A stretch of DNA of 64,000 nt. Origin: Neoceratodus forsteri. Its lineage: Eukaryota > Chordata > Ceratodontiformes > Ceratodontidae. Positions 1-11,600 of the stretch are shown here, in pieces. Position 1 is the stretch's first letter; each line of letters opens with the position of its first letter. The notes below the pieces were generated by a model, which saw only the letters and a program-made list of their open reading frames with translations, ran no database searches and was not told where the DNA came from. The translations under genes and the position numbers were made by a program. The stretch spans positions 1,076,337,001-1,076,401,000 of the forward strand of contig CM057453.1 of NCBI GenBank assembly GCA_016271365.2, read 5' to 3'.

Positions 1-34
1 GCAATTTAAGTTCTTCTTTGATTTTAATCTCTTT

Positions 35-782
35 GGGGCTGATTCCAGAATGAATGGTGTAACTTGCATATGGCTGTGAGCTACGCCATTTGCCTCTAAG
101 CCAGGTACCCTATGCCGCATTCCAAGAATGGCAGGGTCCTGGCACTTGTGACATGTGGGATATGCCATGTGGAGGCTAATGCCACGTGCATGGAGTATGT
201 GCCCCACATGTTGCAAATTGTGGCCAGTGACAGGCAGCCCCACCGAAGCCCACCCCACACTGGACCACAATGGCACACACCAGGGGGCATGGGGCGGGCA
301 GGACAGATGGCACAGACATCCAGGGGGTGCACCATAGATCAGACCCCCTGGGTCCCTGATGATCGGGATGGTGGGGGGGGCAGGGGTGTGCTTGTGGTGG
401 CTTGGGGGTCTGTATGGTGCCATTGCTGCAGAACTGTGTGACGGCATCTGATGGTGCCAGCCATTGGTTGCCTCTTAGGACAGCTCTGAGCTGCCATAAG
501 GTAGCTATGCAAGTGTGGCTTTTGGAATTGTGCTGGTGGGTTATGACAGCTGCCCTCCTGGAATTAGGCAAATTGCTGTCGTAACCCACACTTGTGCCAT
601 GTCATTGCAGGCTGTAGCATAGTGGGTGGTGTAACCCATGATTGTCATAGCCCACATCTGACATGGTGCAGGGAGCCTCCTGGAATAGGGGCTGGCATAA
701 CGCATGGTGTAAATTGAGAGATACGCCAAGGGGTATGACGTAACTTGGCTTATGCCGGCATAGCCCCTCTTGGAATCGGGCC
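35..782. mobile_element. Harbinger-like MITE, family H1, copy 1
   Basis: The block starts GGGGCTGATTCCA and ends, on the other strand, GGCCCGATTCCA, so it has short imperfect terminal inverted repeats. It is flanked by TTT on both sides, compatible with a 3-bp target duplication. The whole interior matches, in inverted orientation, the block at 56899-57604. No transposase is visible: the open frames inside are short and carry no recognisable motif. A 3-bp duplication and GGGC-type termini recall PIF/Harbinger, but the target is not the usual TWA, so the superfamily is inferred. Confidence 0.6.
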
Positions 783-1371
783 TTTTTTCTTTACTGTATT
801 TGATGATAAGCTTAATAAGTCTGGAACTAACATCTAATAAAATGGTCTTCCCATTTTATTCTCTAATAAATTTGCCACTCTCTATACCACAAGCAGGATT
901 TTTAGTAAGTCTTAGTCAGCGTGGGATTCTATTTACCTGGATATATGTTTACTGGTTGGTGGTATTTCAATATGGTTTCTGAAGCTGATGCATTAATTTT
1001 TCCAGTCTGCAAAATGCTTCAATTAATGTCTGTACTTCTGGAGGTAGAACTGCTGGTTCATTGACTTCCATTAAAAAAAAGATTGGCAGCAGCTGCAAAA
1101 GATAATACCCTGTCCACGTAACCTAATGGATTTTCTACCCTTCCCTCATTGGAACTGTGGCTAGTGAAAATTAAGTTTGGTGTACTTTACAGTGACTCTT
1201 TCATTGTTGCACTTTAGATTCTTGCAGTTACTCAATGGTAGCAAGGAGTTTGAAGTGTGTACCCATGAGGTTTTACGAGGCAGGGAGTAAAAAAATATTT
1301 TTATACTTATTTCGAGACCAAGCAATGCTCTTAGTAAGTACTCCTCTATCCCTTCTCACAACCCATGCTGA
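783..1371. other. AT-rich spacer, nothing recognised
   Basis: No coding motif, tandem repeat or terminal repeat was recognised here. The open frame at 770-982 has no family signature. Confidence 0.5.
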
Positions 1372-2018
1372 TCACTTCATACCAATGCCATTCCAACAAA
1401 AGAAGTGCACACTGGGAGGTGGTGCTACAAGAAACTAATCAGACCATCAGTACAAAACATTCTGAGCACTCACCAACCTCTTCAGAGGGATGCTACTTAC
1501 ACTGGAGTTCAGTTAAAACAGCATTTATTAAAAACAGACAGAGACAAAATCTTGCCCGACATGTTTTAGACAACAAGAGTCATTTATCAAAGGCTACAGA
1601 GCAAATAATACCACCTACATTTAAGACACACCTCACACCATCATGTGTCAGTCAGTGACCAATATAAAATTACTTCTTAATTAGTGTCCTTTGATAATCA
1701 CTCACAAATTCTGGCATTGGCTACATCCTAAAGTGCAAATATCTAGAGCCCTATTAAAGTGCAAACAGTGCTTGTATTATAGCAGTGCATATTTACTTAC
1801 AATCAAATTTAAAAACACCTGTGACAATAACGGATTTAAACACTGTATACAAATATCTAACATTAAAATATAATAGCAATCCATTACTTTAAAATATGTT
1901 AGGGTAAGTTTAGGAAATAACTAGTTCATCTAAATAAAAACAATAGGAGAATGGGGAGGGGGGGGATTTCAGAAGAAGCTGGAAAAAGAAGACAAATTAC
2001 ACCAGGATGAATTACACC
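1372..2018. repeat. Left inverted terminal repeat of Penelope-like element
   Basis: This ~645-bp segment is the reverse complement, with moderate divergence, of 5208-5855. Shared landmarks include the AAGAAGTGCACACTGG region near the outer end and the GGAGAATGGGG tract at 1946 near the inner end. The two arms bracket a Penelope-type reverse transcriptase and GIY-YIG endonuclease. PLEs are known to carry such terminal repeats (pLTRs) in direct or inverted orientation. The element CATGTCGGGCAAG and its complement occur in both arms. Confidence 0.75.
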
Positions 2019-2479
2019 AGGTGACTGGAAAATGAGAAGAATATTTAAATGTAAAAAAAATCTACTCATAAAGTTATAAAGGTATTCTGAAATACAACAA
2101 AAATATATCCTTTGAATTTAGCAGTGAACAAAGTTAACAAAGTGAATCTGAAAATGAGGAAGGGGTCTGGGGTCCTTGTCTATGCAGGGAGCAGCATCAC
2201 ATGGACCCCCCTACAATTCAACAGCAACCGATCAACACACAGTATGTAACCACAGCACCTCAGAGGAGTCTGAAGTTACAACAACACCCACGTGAATTTT
2301 CAGAAAAAAGAGAGCATGATGGGAAGGAGATGTGAGTTATGCCATACAGGCACATTTCAACAGCGAATCAAGGGAATTATTACCCCAATGGAAATTCCAG
2401 GGGCAGAAGACACCAGAGGAGGTAAGAAATTTGACTGCAAACACACAAACTGGGAATTTGTCTACACATAAAACTAACT

Positions 2480-3700
2480 GAAGCAGAAATGGTACTACTA
2501 GAAAAAGAGCTGAGCTTTGTGCCTACTAAGACACTTGATAAAACACATATGATAACTGACTTGAATTTAAGTTGCCACAAATTGAATCTCAGATCCTTTT
2601 TCAGTAAAAGAAATACAACAGAGAATACCCCCAGCTCCTGCAGAAATTGTGTTTAAAAATCCATCAACTATTTGTCCCCCACACTGTGCTGCTGTCACCA
2701 TCTTTAGGGAGTTAATAGAGTATGATTTGGAAGCCCTGTTAAAAGCACCACGAACTAAACACTAAAACAATTTAAGCAAGACGGAAATAGAATCAATCAG
2801 AACTCTACAGAGGGACTCTAACCTAATTATAAAACAAGCTGATAAGGGTGGAGCGGTCATCCTACTGGACAAAGAAATATACCTTAAAGAATGCAAAAGT
2901 CAACTGAATAATAGCAACTTTTACCAAAAAACTGAGTATTGACCCAACAATGGACTACAAATTCAGTATTGATGAAACCATTAGTGAAGCATTCTTCAGG
3001 GAGGACATAGACATTAAAACTAAGAGAACAACATTCTATACATTACCCAAAATACACAAAACTTTAGATAGTCCACCAGGTCACCCTATAGTTAGTGCAA
3101 GTAATTTACTAACAGAGCCTCTGTTTCAATTTTGTGATGCATATTTGAAACCTCTTGCTGCTAAATTACCTGCCTATTTGAAGGACACAAAAGAGGTTTT
3201 AAATTTAATTTCTGATATTATCCTTGGAGATGACATGTTTATGTTCATGATGGACATTGAGGCTTTATATACTAATGTCCCCCATGAGGGGGCATTAGAT
3301 GCTGCTGCACAATCTTTGAACAAGGAGAGTGGAACAAATGCACCTCCTACAGTTTTACTGCTGAAATATCTGAAATTTGTATTAAAATGCAATGTTTTTT
3401 TATTTGATGATGCACTTTGCTTCCAGATCAAGGGGACAGCAATGGAAGCTATGAGTTCATCCTCAATTGGCAATCTCTATGTGGGCAAGTAGGAGGAGGA
3501 AACAGTACAGAATTCTAATGCCAATCTGTTCCACAGTAATGTCATCAGGTGGAAATGCTTTATACATGATATACTGTTAATCAGGCAATGAAATATGGGA
3601 GAGTTTCAGAAATTTGTTGAATGGCTACATCAGTCTAATTCCAACCTGAGGTTTCCATATCAAAGTAGACAACATACCATGACTTTTCAGATCTGAAACT
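2480..3700 (+). pseudogene. Penelope N-terminal region and reverse transcriptase, broken
   Basis: From about 2480 an LTEAEMVLLEKELSFVPT-like N-terminal motif can be read. Near 2830-2870 the ADKGGAVILLDKE box typical of PLEs follows. The longest open stretch is 2950-3492 (180 residues) and contains FYTLPKIHK, the PIVSASNLLTEP box and the catalytic-motif-A region around DIEALYTNVPHEGAL. A stop follows ANLY-like 'GNLYVGK'; the next RT block continues to 3700 in shifted frame. The expected catalytic YxDD box there reads FIHD, so a catalytic aspartate is lost. The ATG at 2950 is only the first methionine after a stop, not a native start. Confidence 0.85.
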
Positions 3701-3720
3701 GATCCATAAGGGAGGACATA

Positions 3721-3892
3721 CAGATGTGTCAGTCATGATGAAGGGCAGTAACTTGCAATAATGACATGTCATAAAATCCTGTATGACAAAAGGGATTAAT
3801 TGCCATTGACTTACAATGGCCCCTGCAGTAAATTGCAGTATTCTGTGATATTCTGCAGCATTTCTGCTCTACATCCTGGCTTGACACATCTG
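3721..3892. mobile_element. Short TA-flanked MITE (Tc1/mariner-Tigger-like) inside Penelope
   Basis: Terminal inverted repeats begin CAGATGTGTCA at both ends (the second read on the minus strand). The element is flanked by TA at 3719-3720 and 3893-3894. A TA duplication with CAG termini is the usual mark of pogo/Tigger-type mariner elements. It interrupts the Penelope RT C-terminal region, which resumes after it. It has no coding capacity. Confidence 0.65.
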
Positions 3893-4009
3893 TATATTGA
3901 GTGACATGTATTGAAAAGAAATTGATGGAAATACTGTCCTCCTAGCTAGTAGTTGCCATCCCCCACATGTCACTAGTAATTCACCAAAAGGACAGGTCCT
4001 TAGAACAAG

Positions 4010-4800
4010 ACAAAATTGCTCAACCCTAGAGAGTTATAACAAGGGGGTGAGTGATCTTACAGTCAGACTAAAAGAACATGCTACAGTCAAAATAAAATAC
4101 AGATAGCCAGAGAACAGGCCAGAGCAAGAGAGAGAGAAATACTCTCCTAGTCACAAAGGAAGAAAATGTGGGGGAAGACCGTAGATTCAACTATGTAACT
4201 AATTTATCAGTACAGGCCCAAGAAGTAGAAAACATTTTAAAAAGACACTGGCACGTTTTAACACTAGACCCACTTTTAAGGGATTTAGCAAAAGAACCAG
4301 TATGAATGTGCTATAAAAGAGCACAAAAGACTTACTTGTACACAGCCATTATACAGAAAACAAGGCAGAGACCTGGCTGAACAAAGTATTTGGATGTTTT
4401 CCAAGTAAGAAATGTGTGGCATGGGAACATGTGACCCAGAGTAAAATGTTCATTAGCTGCAATGCTGACAAATCCTACATGATTAGACAATGCATCTCGT
4501 GCAGTAGTGGAGGGGTAATTTACCTGGCTACCTGTACTTGCACAGCATTTTATGTGTGCAAGACTACAAGGTGCTTCACAACTAGAGTTAATGAACAGAT
4601 AACAGCCATGCAAAAAACAGGATTGTACTTATGCCACAGAAACACATATTATGAGTGCTAACAACAGCATGACACGTTTTCAAATGCCAGGCAATAGATA
4701 AAGTCAGCAGAAACCTGAGGGGTGGGGATTTTGACAATCTTGTACTGACCAGAGAGAATTTTTTTGATATTAAGTCCAGGAGCCCATAAGTTGCTGCCAA
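4010..4800 (+). pseudogene. Penelope GIY-YIG endonuclease region, broken
   Basis: The readable stretch 4416-4661 includes VIYLATCTCTAFYVCKTTR, which aligns with the PLE GIY-YIG signature (xxYLxxCxCxxxYVGKTxR). Here the motif glycine is replaced by cysteine. Upstream, at about 3960-4020, a CHPPHVT...PKGQVLR block typical of the region between RT and endonuclease is visible in another frame. The domain normally nicks target DNA to prime reverse transcription. Several stops and frame changes show that it is dead. Confidence 0.8.
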
Positions 4801-5207
4801 GTATTAAATCCCAAATTTGATGTACGACCATATCTGAAAAAGAAATGCTAGATGAGTTATACTAATGGGATAAATATTATTGCTGTTTTCCTATCTTGAA
4901 GAAAATATTTGAATACCGTTATAGATTTTTTTAATACTTTTTGTTCCTTATTAGAACAATCACCTTATCTGAAAGATCTTGAAATTTGTATTTAAACATA
5001 TATGGACAAGCTCAGTATCATATATGTGATGTACAGATCCCTTCTGATAACATACTACGACTTAATCATGAAATGAAAACCTATATACTGGACCAAATAA
5101 AAGCCCAGTGCTTTGCTTAAATTGAGTCTTGATGTTCAGTTCATGTTTGTGCTCCTCCCCTCATTCTGAACCTTGTTATTATGTTATCCCCTGTTTTCTC
5201 TTACCCT

Positions 5208-5855
5208 TTAATTTATCCTGGTTTAATTTGTTTTCTTTTTCCAGCTTGTTCTGAGATCCCAGCCCCCAACCCCCATTCTCCTATTGTCTTTATTTAGATG
5301 AACTAGTTATTTCCTGAACTTACCCTAACAGATTTTAAGGTGATGGATTACTATTATATTTTAGTGTTGGATATTTGTATACAGTGTTTAAATGCCTTAT
5401 TGTCACAGGTGTTTTAACTTTGATTGTAAGTAGATATGCACTGCTATAACACAAGAACTGTTTTCACTTTACTAAGACTCTAGATATCTGCACTTTAGAA
5501 TCTAGTCAATACCAGAATGTGTGAGTGATTATCAAAGGACACTATTGAAGAAGTAATTTTGTATTGGTCACTGACTGGCACATGATGTTGTGAGGTTTGT
5601 CTTAAATGTAGGTGGTATTTTTTGCTCTGTAACCATTAGTAAAGAACACTTTTTGTCTGAAATATGTCAGGCAAGAGTTTGTCTGTGTCTGTTGTTTAAT
5701 AAATGTTATTTTAATTGAACTGCAGTCTCAGTAGTGTCCCTCTGAAGAGGTTGGTGAGTGCTCAGAACTTTTTATACTGATGGTCTGATTAGTTTCTTGT
5801 AGCACCACCTTCCAGTGTGCACTTCTTTTGTTGGAATACTTCAAGTATGAACTTG
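5208..5855. repeat. Right inverted terminal repeat of Penelope-like element
   Basis: Reverse-complement partner of 1372-2018, beginning near the CCAGCTTG tract and ending after TGCACTTCTTTTGTTGGAAT. Together the two arms make a stem-capable structure around a 3.2-kb interior. Arm identity looks fairly high by eye but was not computed. Confidence 0.75.
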
Positions 5856-7201
5856 TAATCTATTACTGGCAGAAACTTTGGTAGCAGCACTTAATTCTGG
5901 TAGGTGGCACTTAATGGCATAGTGCAGGGGAGGTTAGGGTGGACAAATTCCCAACTGTCATTTCAGTGGTGACGTCCATTAGGAAATTCCCCCAGGATAC
6001 TGCTGCACATGCGCTTTAATGCAGCCATTTCTTTTCACCTTAGCAGCAGTCTGTGCTGCAACGTGCGAGTGACTTGGGAGTCAGTCAGACTGGGAACAGA
6101 CAGCAGCAGTGTGGGGATGAGGGGTCATATGGTGCACCATAATAATTCTGTAGTGGACTGCTATAACAGTGATGTGGTAAGTTAGTGTAGCCAACTGTGC
6201 ATGTCAGCACTTCGAAACCACTCTGTATCATCATGAGGAAATGATGACAGTAAAGGCAATGAGAGTAAGAGTGTGGATGTGTGTGTCTAGGTGTCTCACT
6301 TGTGTTGCATTTAATTGTTATTAAAATATTGCCAGATCATTTAAAGAGCAGTCGAGCAGAGCAGGTGAATTAAGAGCAAATTAAAAAAAAAAACTTAGAT
6401 GAGCACAACACGGGCTGCTAGAACCCTTTCACTGCACTGGGTAAACAGATTGGGGCTGGAAACATAATTGGTTCCCAGTAATTCTGAAGCCTTCAGAACT
6501 GTTGGAATCTATAAAAAGGCCATGCACAACTATCTCACCAGCACCAGCAACTGCAGATCTGACCCTCAGTATACCAATAATTTCATGACTTTCCCTCTCC
6601 TTCCAGCATTGTTTCACCCACAGCTTATTACTTCTGCCCTGCTCACCACTGATATCTACCTCAACATTTGTACATTAGTATTGACAAAACAGTTGAGCAT
6701 AGCTGTATTTTATTCTTTCCATTAACTGATTGCAATGAAAACTGTATTGCATATATTGGCACTTTATCCTTTTCTAGTGAAATGCACTGCAACTTTGTCC
6801 TAACATGCAATACTCTGTTGCTGTAATGCAGTAATGTCCTCCAGGACTGTCATGGAAATAGGTGATTCATTTAAATGAGGCTATCATGGTGTACGCAGTT
6901 CTAAATACAAATATGTAATTAAATAACAGGGTAAATAAATGCATTGCTCTAGGGACAACCCTGGGCTGGATTATTTATAAAAGATTTTCTTTTCTCCTGC
7001 TGAGAGAACAGTAAATATATTTCTTCCTGTATCATTTAATTCGGGAAGCCAGGAAGTTGGGGATGGGGACATTGAATTGCTCATCAGAGGCACATCATTT
7101 ACTGTAATACACTTTTGTTGATGGTTGAGTGGCAGAACATGAGAGCAGATAAATTGATTTATTAGGATTCTATTAGTATTAACACAGGCCACCACAATAT
7201 A

Positions 7202-7202
<1 letters not shown>
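5856..7202. other. Unique-looking spacer, nothing recognised
   Basis: No coding motifs or repeat structure were recognised. The open frame at 6468-6725 overlaps another on the opposite strand and shows no known domain. Confidence 0.5.
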
Positions 7203-7249
<47 letters not shown>

Positions 7250-7260
7250 TCTTCTCTCCC
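7203..7260. repeat. (CT)n microsatellite
   Basis: An almost pure CT tract of about 58 bp with a few G or TT interruptions. The arginine/glutamate-rich open frame on the minus strand is a translation of this tract, not a gene. Confidence 0.95.
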
Positions 7261-7837
7261 CCTCCCTCATGAAGCATTTTCCCTCATAAAGCACTTGATT
7301 TGTCCTTCCCTACACTGTCCCAGTGTCCCACCATATTCTGTAGCCTGTAACATTGGGTGGATCTGCCTGTATTTGCACTTTTGAACTTTTGCCTAAGTTC
7401 TTCAGCAGTGCATTTTGTCATGCTGCCTTTTTTGCTTTTGCACTCCAGTTTCCTTCAAGACCCCAGGATTTAAAACAATGTACTGTAGTATTTTTGTTCA
7501 TAATAATATGAAATAAAAATACATCACTGAGATTAATAAATGAATAGCTTTCTGATTTATCAGAACTCACCAAACTGATGAAGTGTCTTACAGTCTTGAA
7601 GAGAAACATAACTCAGAGGATTTCTGAGACAGACATCATAGTGAAAGCAAAGAACAAACAACTTAATAGCATTGAAATAATAAAGTGGAACATACAGTGA
7701 ACGAGCACTACTAGATCTTAGTTTCCATGATTAATAACCTGAAAAGTGACATGGGTTGGGTTGCACAATCAATGAATAAATGAATGTATCTGATATATTG
7801 TAGCTCTGTGTAGTCCAACATTTTAAGGACATGCCAG

Positions 7838-8795
7838 GTTTTCAAAGCCCTGAGTAGGACACAAGGTGCTTGCATCAAACAGCTTTGATGCAACTGGCAC
7901 CTTGTGTCAAAAGTTGCAGCATTCCCTATTCAGAAATGCAGTCCACATCTGAAATGTGGGCCACTACGTTGCACTGTCTCCGCAGACTCCTTGTGCAATA
8001 CAGTAGGGTGCAGCAGGTCACTAGTGGGCTCACGCCATGGCAGAGCTGTGCCATCCCCTTTTCTGCAGTTCAGAAACCCCTGCCATGGGTGCAGCAAGAG
8101 GTCTGAGTTAGACCAGCACTGAGCTGATCTAAGCCCCTTGTGCCGGGGGCACATACAATGGTGACTCGGGTGGGGGGCCCTGAAAGTGGGGGCTGAGGGT
8201 GGAAGGGGCATGGGGTGCCATAGTTGGAGATGAGGAAGCTGTGGGCATTGCCATCCGTGATGTTGCACCAGGTCGGTGTGCCAATTATATAGGAAGCACA
8301 TCAATGACATGGTACTGGGGGGGCGAAGGAACACACAGTGCCATGGCCCCACTTGGGCACAACACTGGCAGATGGCACTGTGTGTTCCTGTCCCCCCTCC
8401 TCAGTACCATGTCATTGGCATGCTTACTAAATAATCAGCACCTCCACTGGGTGCAACATCACTGATGGCAATGCCCACAGTCTTCCCACCTCCCACTATA
8501 GCACCCCGTGCACCTTCGGCCCCCAGTTCACTCCTGCATGGCATGTTTTTGCACCGCTGCACCATCCCAGCTCCTCTCTTGTTGTGCTGGGTGGGGGGAT
8601 GGACCTGATCCCTGTGGCATTTCCCATGGGTGTGCCTATTGTTTTGGCACATACCTGTGGGTGTGGCAACTCCTGGGTTTGTGGCATACTGACCCAGTTC
8701 TTCCTGAATATGGTGCAGCATTCCTGATGCAGCAGGAGTGTGCCGCAGTCCTAGATTGCCACAAACTGTGGCAATCTAGAGGCTCTTCAATAATC
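7838..8795. mobile_element. Palindromic DNA element, family P, copy 1
   Basis: This block matches 42238-43357 in inverted orientation over its ends and centre. Shared features are an outer hairpin built on ACAAGGTGC...GGCACCTTGTGTC (7861-7911 here, 43280-43335 there) and a second small hairpin, CTAGATTGCCACA with its complement (8750-8775 here, near 42265 there). Between these lies a large GC-rich palindrome. Exact termini are unclear in this copy; the other copy has a TAT duplication. No transposase was found. Confidence 0.6.
8188..8526. repeat. Long imperfect palindrome inside family P element
   Basis: Arms of about 155 bp (8188-8344 and 8372-8526) are reverse complements at high identity, separated by a ~27-bp loop. 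Landmarks are AATGACATGGTACTG in the left arm and its complement CAGTACCATGTCATT in the right arm. The paired open frames on both strands here are a by-product of this symmetry. Confidence 0.85.
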
Positions 8796-8940
8796 CTGCC
8801 TACTATGAGAGAGATGCTATCCGCAAGGTCTATATCAGTAGCGGTTCAGTCGGATAATTCTATTTGTAAATGTCTTTCACAAATAAGGCTTTTTCAGTGT
8901 TGTACCCTTTATGGTACTGTAAATTCAAATGTGAGAAGTG

Positions 8941-9305
8941 GCCTGGGCAGGGAAGATATAATAAAAGTGTGCTTTATCTTCAATGAAAGCCCCAAAACTC
9001 TCCACTCAGCATCTAAACCCCCAGAGTTCAGACCCCAACCCCCCACCATTGTGTAAAAATCAGTACATTACAATAATTTCTATGGGGTGGGTGGCTGATG
9101 ATGTTGTTGGTTAGCTAGTTCCCCACCACAGTCGCAGCTGCAGACTTTAAGGCCAGTTATAACCTCCCACACCCCTGACTCCAAGAGAAAAAAATAATTT
9201 TTCCCCTGGAGTCAGGGGTAGGAAAGATGTAACAAAAGTGTATTGTATCTTAAATAAAAGCTCCAAAACTCACCAAAAAGCATCTAAATATCTACAGATT
9301 ATGGG
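8941..9305. repeat. Local direct duplication, ~272-bp spacing
   Basis: The segment around 8941-9025 (GGCCTGGGCAGGGAAGAT, then AAAGCCCCAAAACTC and GCATCTAAA) recurs at about 9213-9305 (GAGTCAGGGGTAGGAAAGAT, AAAGCTCCAAAACTC, GCATCTAAA). Nothing coding is apparent. Confidence 0.6.
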
Positions 9306-10737
9306 TGCCTAGTGGCCTCCAGACCTTCGGCATTCATGCTGGGATTTTAGAAACTTTATACCCAATTTACATTTTTCTCACAGTACTCCCCTAGTGGCAC
9401 TGTACACACAAAGACACCATTGCTTGGGGCCCCTGCCTTAGCTATGAATGTGTTCATCAGGGACTGCAGTGCCAGTACAGTCTCCTGTGCTATGTACAGG
9501 TGGAAGGGTATAGCACACATATAGTGTGCCCTCCAGGATGAGACGCTCTGTGATAAAGATGTCACATTTCCTTGCATGACAAATGTAAGTAAGTGAAATT
9601 GGTTTACATTGAATTCCTTCAAGATCCTGCAAGATATCAGACATAGAAACTGGGATAATTTATCCTGTGAGAAGCATAGTAATGGTATACTTGCACACAC
9701 TGAGTTGAAGAAATATGATGACAGGGGACACCTGGAATGATGATATGTGTGTCCTAGATGGACTCATTTTCATCAGCATTCTATTTATTTCTATTAAATA
9801 CCTCTGTTTACTGTGTGCCGCTGCTTGGCGGGATAAGAAGAATTTGTTTCATATATTTAAGCAATTGTGAAAGACCATTTATGTTTGGTCAGTCTGGGGA
9901 GATTAATGAATGATTTTATCCCCAAAATAATGAATTACAAGTGATAGATATGCATATTTTTAAATTTGTGATCCTTTACGTGGTCGGGTATTTTACAATA
10001 CATAAACAACAACCCTCTTGCAATACAAAACATAAACTGTAGGTTTATTTGTTCAATTGTTGGTTGTTTTTTAAGTGTCTTTTTTTCATAGTGTTTTTTT
10101 ATGCTCAGTTGACAGACAGGGCAGCTTAATCAGTCTTGTCCCCATTCACCTTGATAATCTCATGTCTCTCTCTGGTCTGGAGTTCAGTTCCTCTGCAGAT
10201 TCCCCCAGTGGTGGGGCCAGGGGGGCTACCCTCCCCGAGCACAGATATCCAGTATTCACTCTGGACTGAAGCATCGGGGTGGGTCTGGGGACACAGGCAA
10301 GGCTTCACACAGCGTGGTCCCCACTTTTTCCACATTTTGTGATCACACCCCTGTACTGTGGTGCCAGGGCATGCATGTTGAGATGCACATGTCCTACACT
10401 GCTGAAGCACCTCCTTTCAAGTAGATTGAGCCTCCACTGCCACTGGGCCTCCAGCAGGTGGCAGCCATGGGCTGACATGGCTTTCCACCCCTCCCTGGGA
10501 GAAAAGATCAGCCCCTGGGAGGCTTGATCCTCACTTTCTCCCCTGAGCCCCAGCAACCCATGCTTGTTCCCGAGCACAGCTCATCAGCATAGCAGAAGGT
10601 AAGGAGTTCAACACCTTAGCCCTCCATTGCACTGAGCCAGCTTTCAAGTGTCTTTTTTTATGGCCAAGGCCCAATTTTTCCATGATTTCACAGCGCAGAG
10701 ATTGCTCTGAAATTTAATGTAAACCATGGAAAAGATG
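9306..10737. other. Spacer, nothing recognised
   Basis: Short open frames on both strands overlap each other and show no family motif. The part from 10120 to 10600 is locally GC-rich. Confidence 0.45.
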
Positions 10738-10895
10738 CAGAATAGTATTCTGCAGTTTTCATGAACTGCAGAATATTATTCCACGGTTTACATGAATTGT
10801 GGAATATTATTCCACGGTTTGCACAAACTACAGAATATAACTTCTCAGATCAAACGAAATGCAGAATATTATTCTGCAGTTTATACTGAGGAGTC
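10738..10895. repeat. 31-bp tandem repeat, first block
   Basis: The motif GCAGAATATTATTCYRCRGTTT recurs with starts of AATA(G/T)T at 10741, 10772, 10803, 10834 and 10865, an exact 31-bp period over five units. Individual units are self-complementary (CTGCAG or CCACGG centres with GAATATTATTC). A matching block at 11500-11600 suggests that the array was once continuous. Confidence 0.8.
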
Positions 10896-11499
10896 AGTAT
10901 TTATCCCGTCCGCCAGCACAGCAGTACAACTACCATTTGAGATGCTGACAACCTGGGTTCAGGAAGGAGCCTGGGAAGTTGGAGGGTCAGCCTTGGGGAG
11001 GACGATTGAGAATTTGCACTGCTCTCCTTCTCTGGGAGAAGGGTGGGGAAATCACTGGTGTTCAGGTAATGCCTTAAGGTAGCCTGAGGTATGGCAGCTG
11101 GGACTGACTGTGTTTGAAGGTGTGTCAGACGTTTGGCATGACACCCCAATGTCATTGCACAACATGCCTCCTAGGGAAGAGAACAGGAAAATGGTGGTTC
11201 CACCACTGCACAATGATATCCACCCACGCATTACAAACCCTGTACCACCTACTGAGCTGCCACTTCCATTCTACCATTCAGTCTCCATTAGAGGAAGAGG
11301 TGCCTCGGGGGGGGGTAAGTTGGGGGTGTTCAGGAGTGAGGGAAGTCCTGGGGTGTGTGGAAGGGCTGAGCATGTGTAGATCAGACCAACAATGTCAGTC
11401 AGCAGGTGAGGAGAAAAAACATAATAAACAAAAAAGGAAAATGAAGAGTCCATACAAACTGTGAGTAAAACAAACCTGCACTTTACATTGACTTTGACC

Positions 11500-11600
11500 A
11501 AGGAAAATTATTCCATGAATCATATAAACTGCGGTTATTTAATGGGTCATACAAACCCTGGAAAACTATTCCATGTTTTACATTAAATTCTGAAGAATGC
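11500..11600. repeat. 31-bp tandem repeat, second block
   Basis: Three more diverged units (GGAAAATTATTCCATG, then a CTGCGGTTATTTAATGG unit, then GGAAAACTATTCCATG) with intervening CATAYAAA text as in the first block. The 600 bp between blocks is unrelated and is probably an insertion. Confidence 0.6.

Larger units (their letters stand above)
2019..5207 (+). mobile_element. Penelope-like element body (degenerate)
   Basis: In order along the plus strand this region encodes a Penelope N-terminal segment, a reverse transcriptase core and a C-terminal GIY-YIG endonuclease, all interrupted by stops and frameshifts. It lies exactly between the inverted arms at 1372-2018 and 5208-5855. A 172-bp TA-flanked MITE sits inside it at 3721-3892. 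PLEs encode an RT related to telomerase, joined to a GIY-YIG nuclease, and transpose by target-primed reverse transcription. This copy is not functional. Confidence 0.85.

Noticed and set aside
6971..7294. Arginine/glutamate-rich open frame on the minus strand
   Set aside because: Its RERERER stretch is a translation of the CT microsatellite at 7203-7260.
8508..9056. 182-residue plus-strand open frame
   Set aside because: It starts in the right arm of the family P palindrome and runs out of the element into flanking DNA, with no motif.
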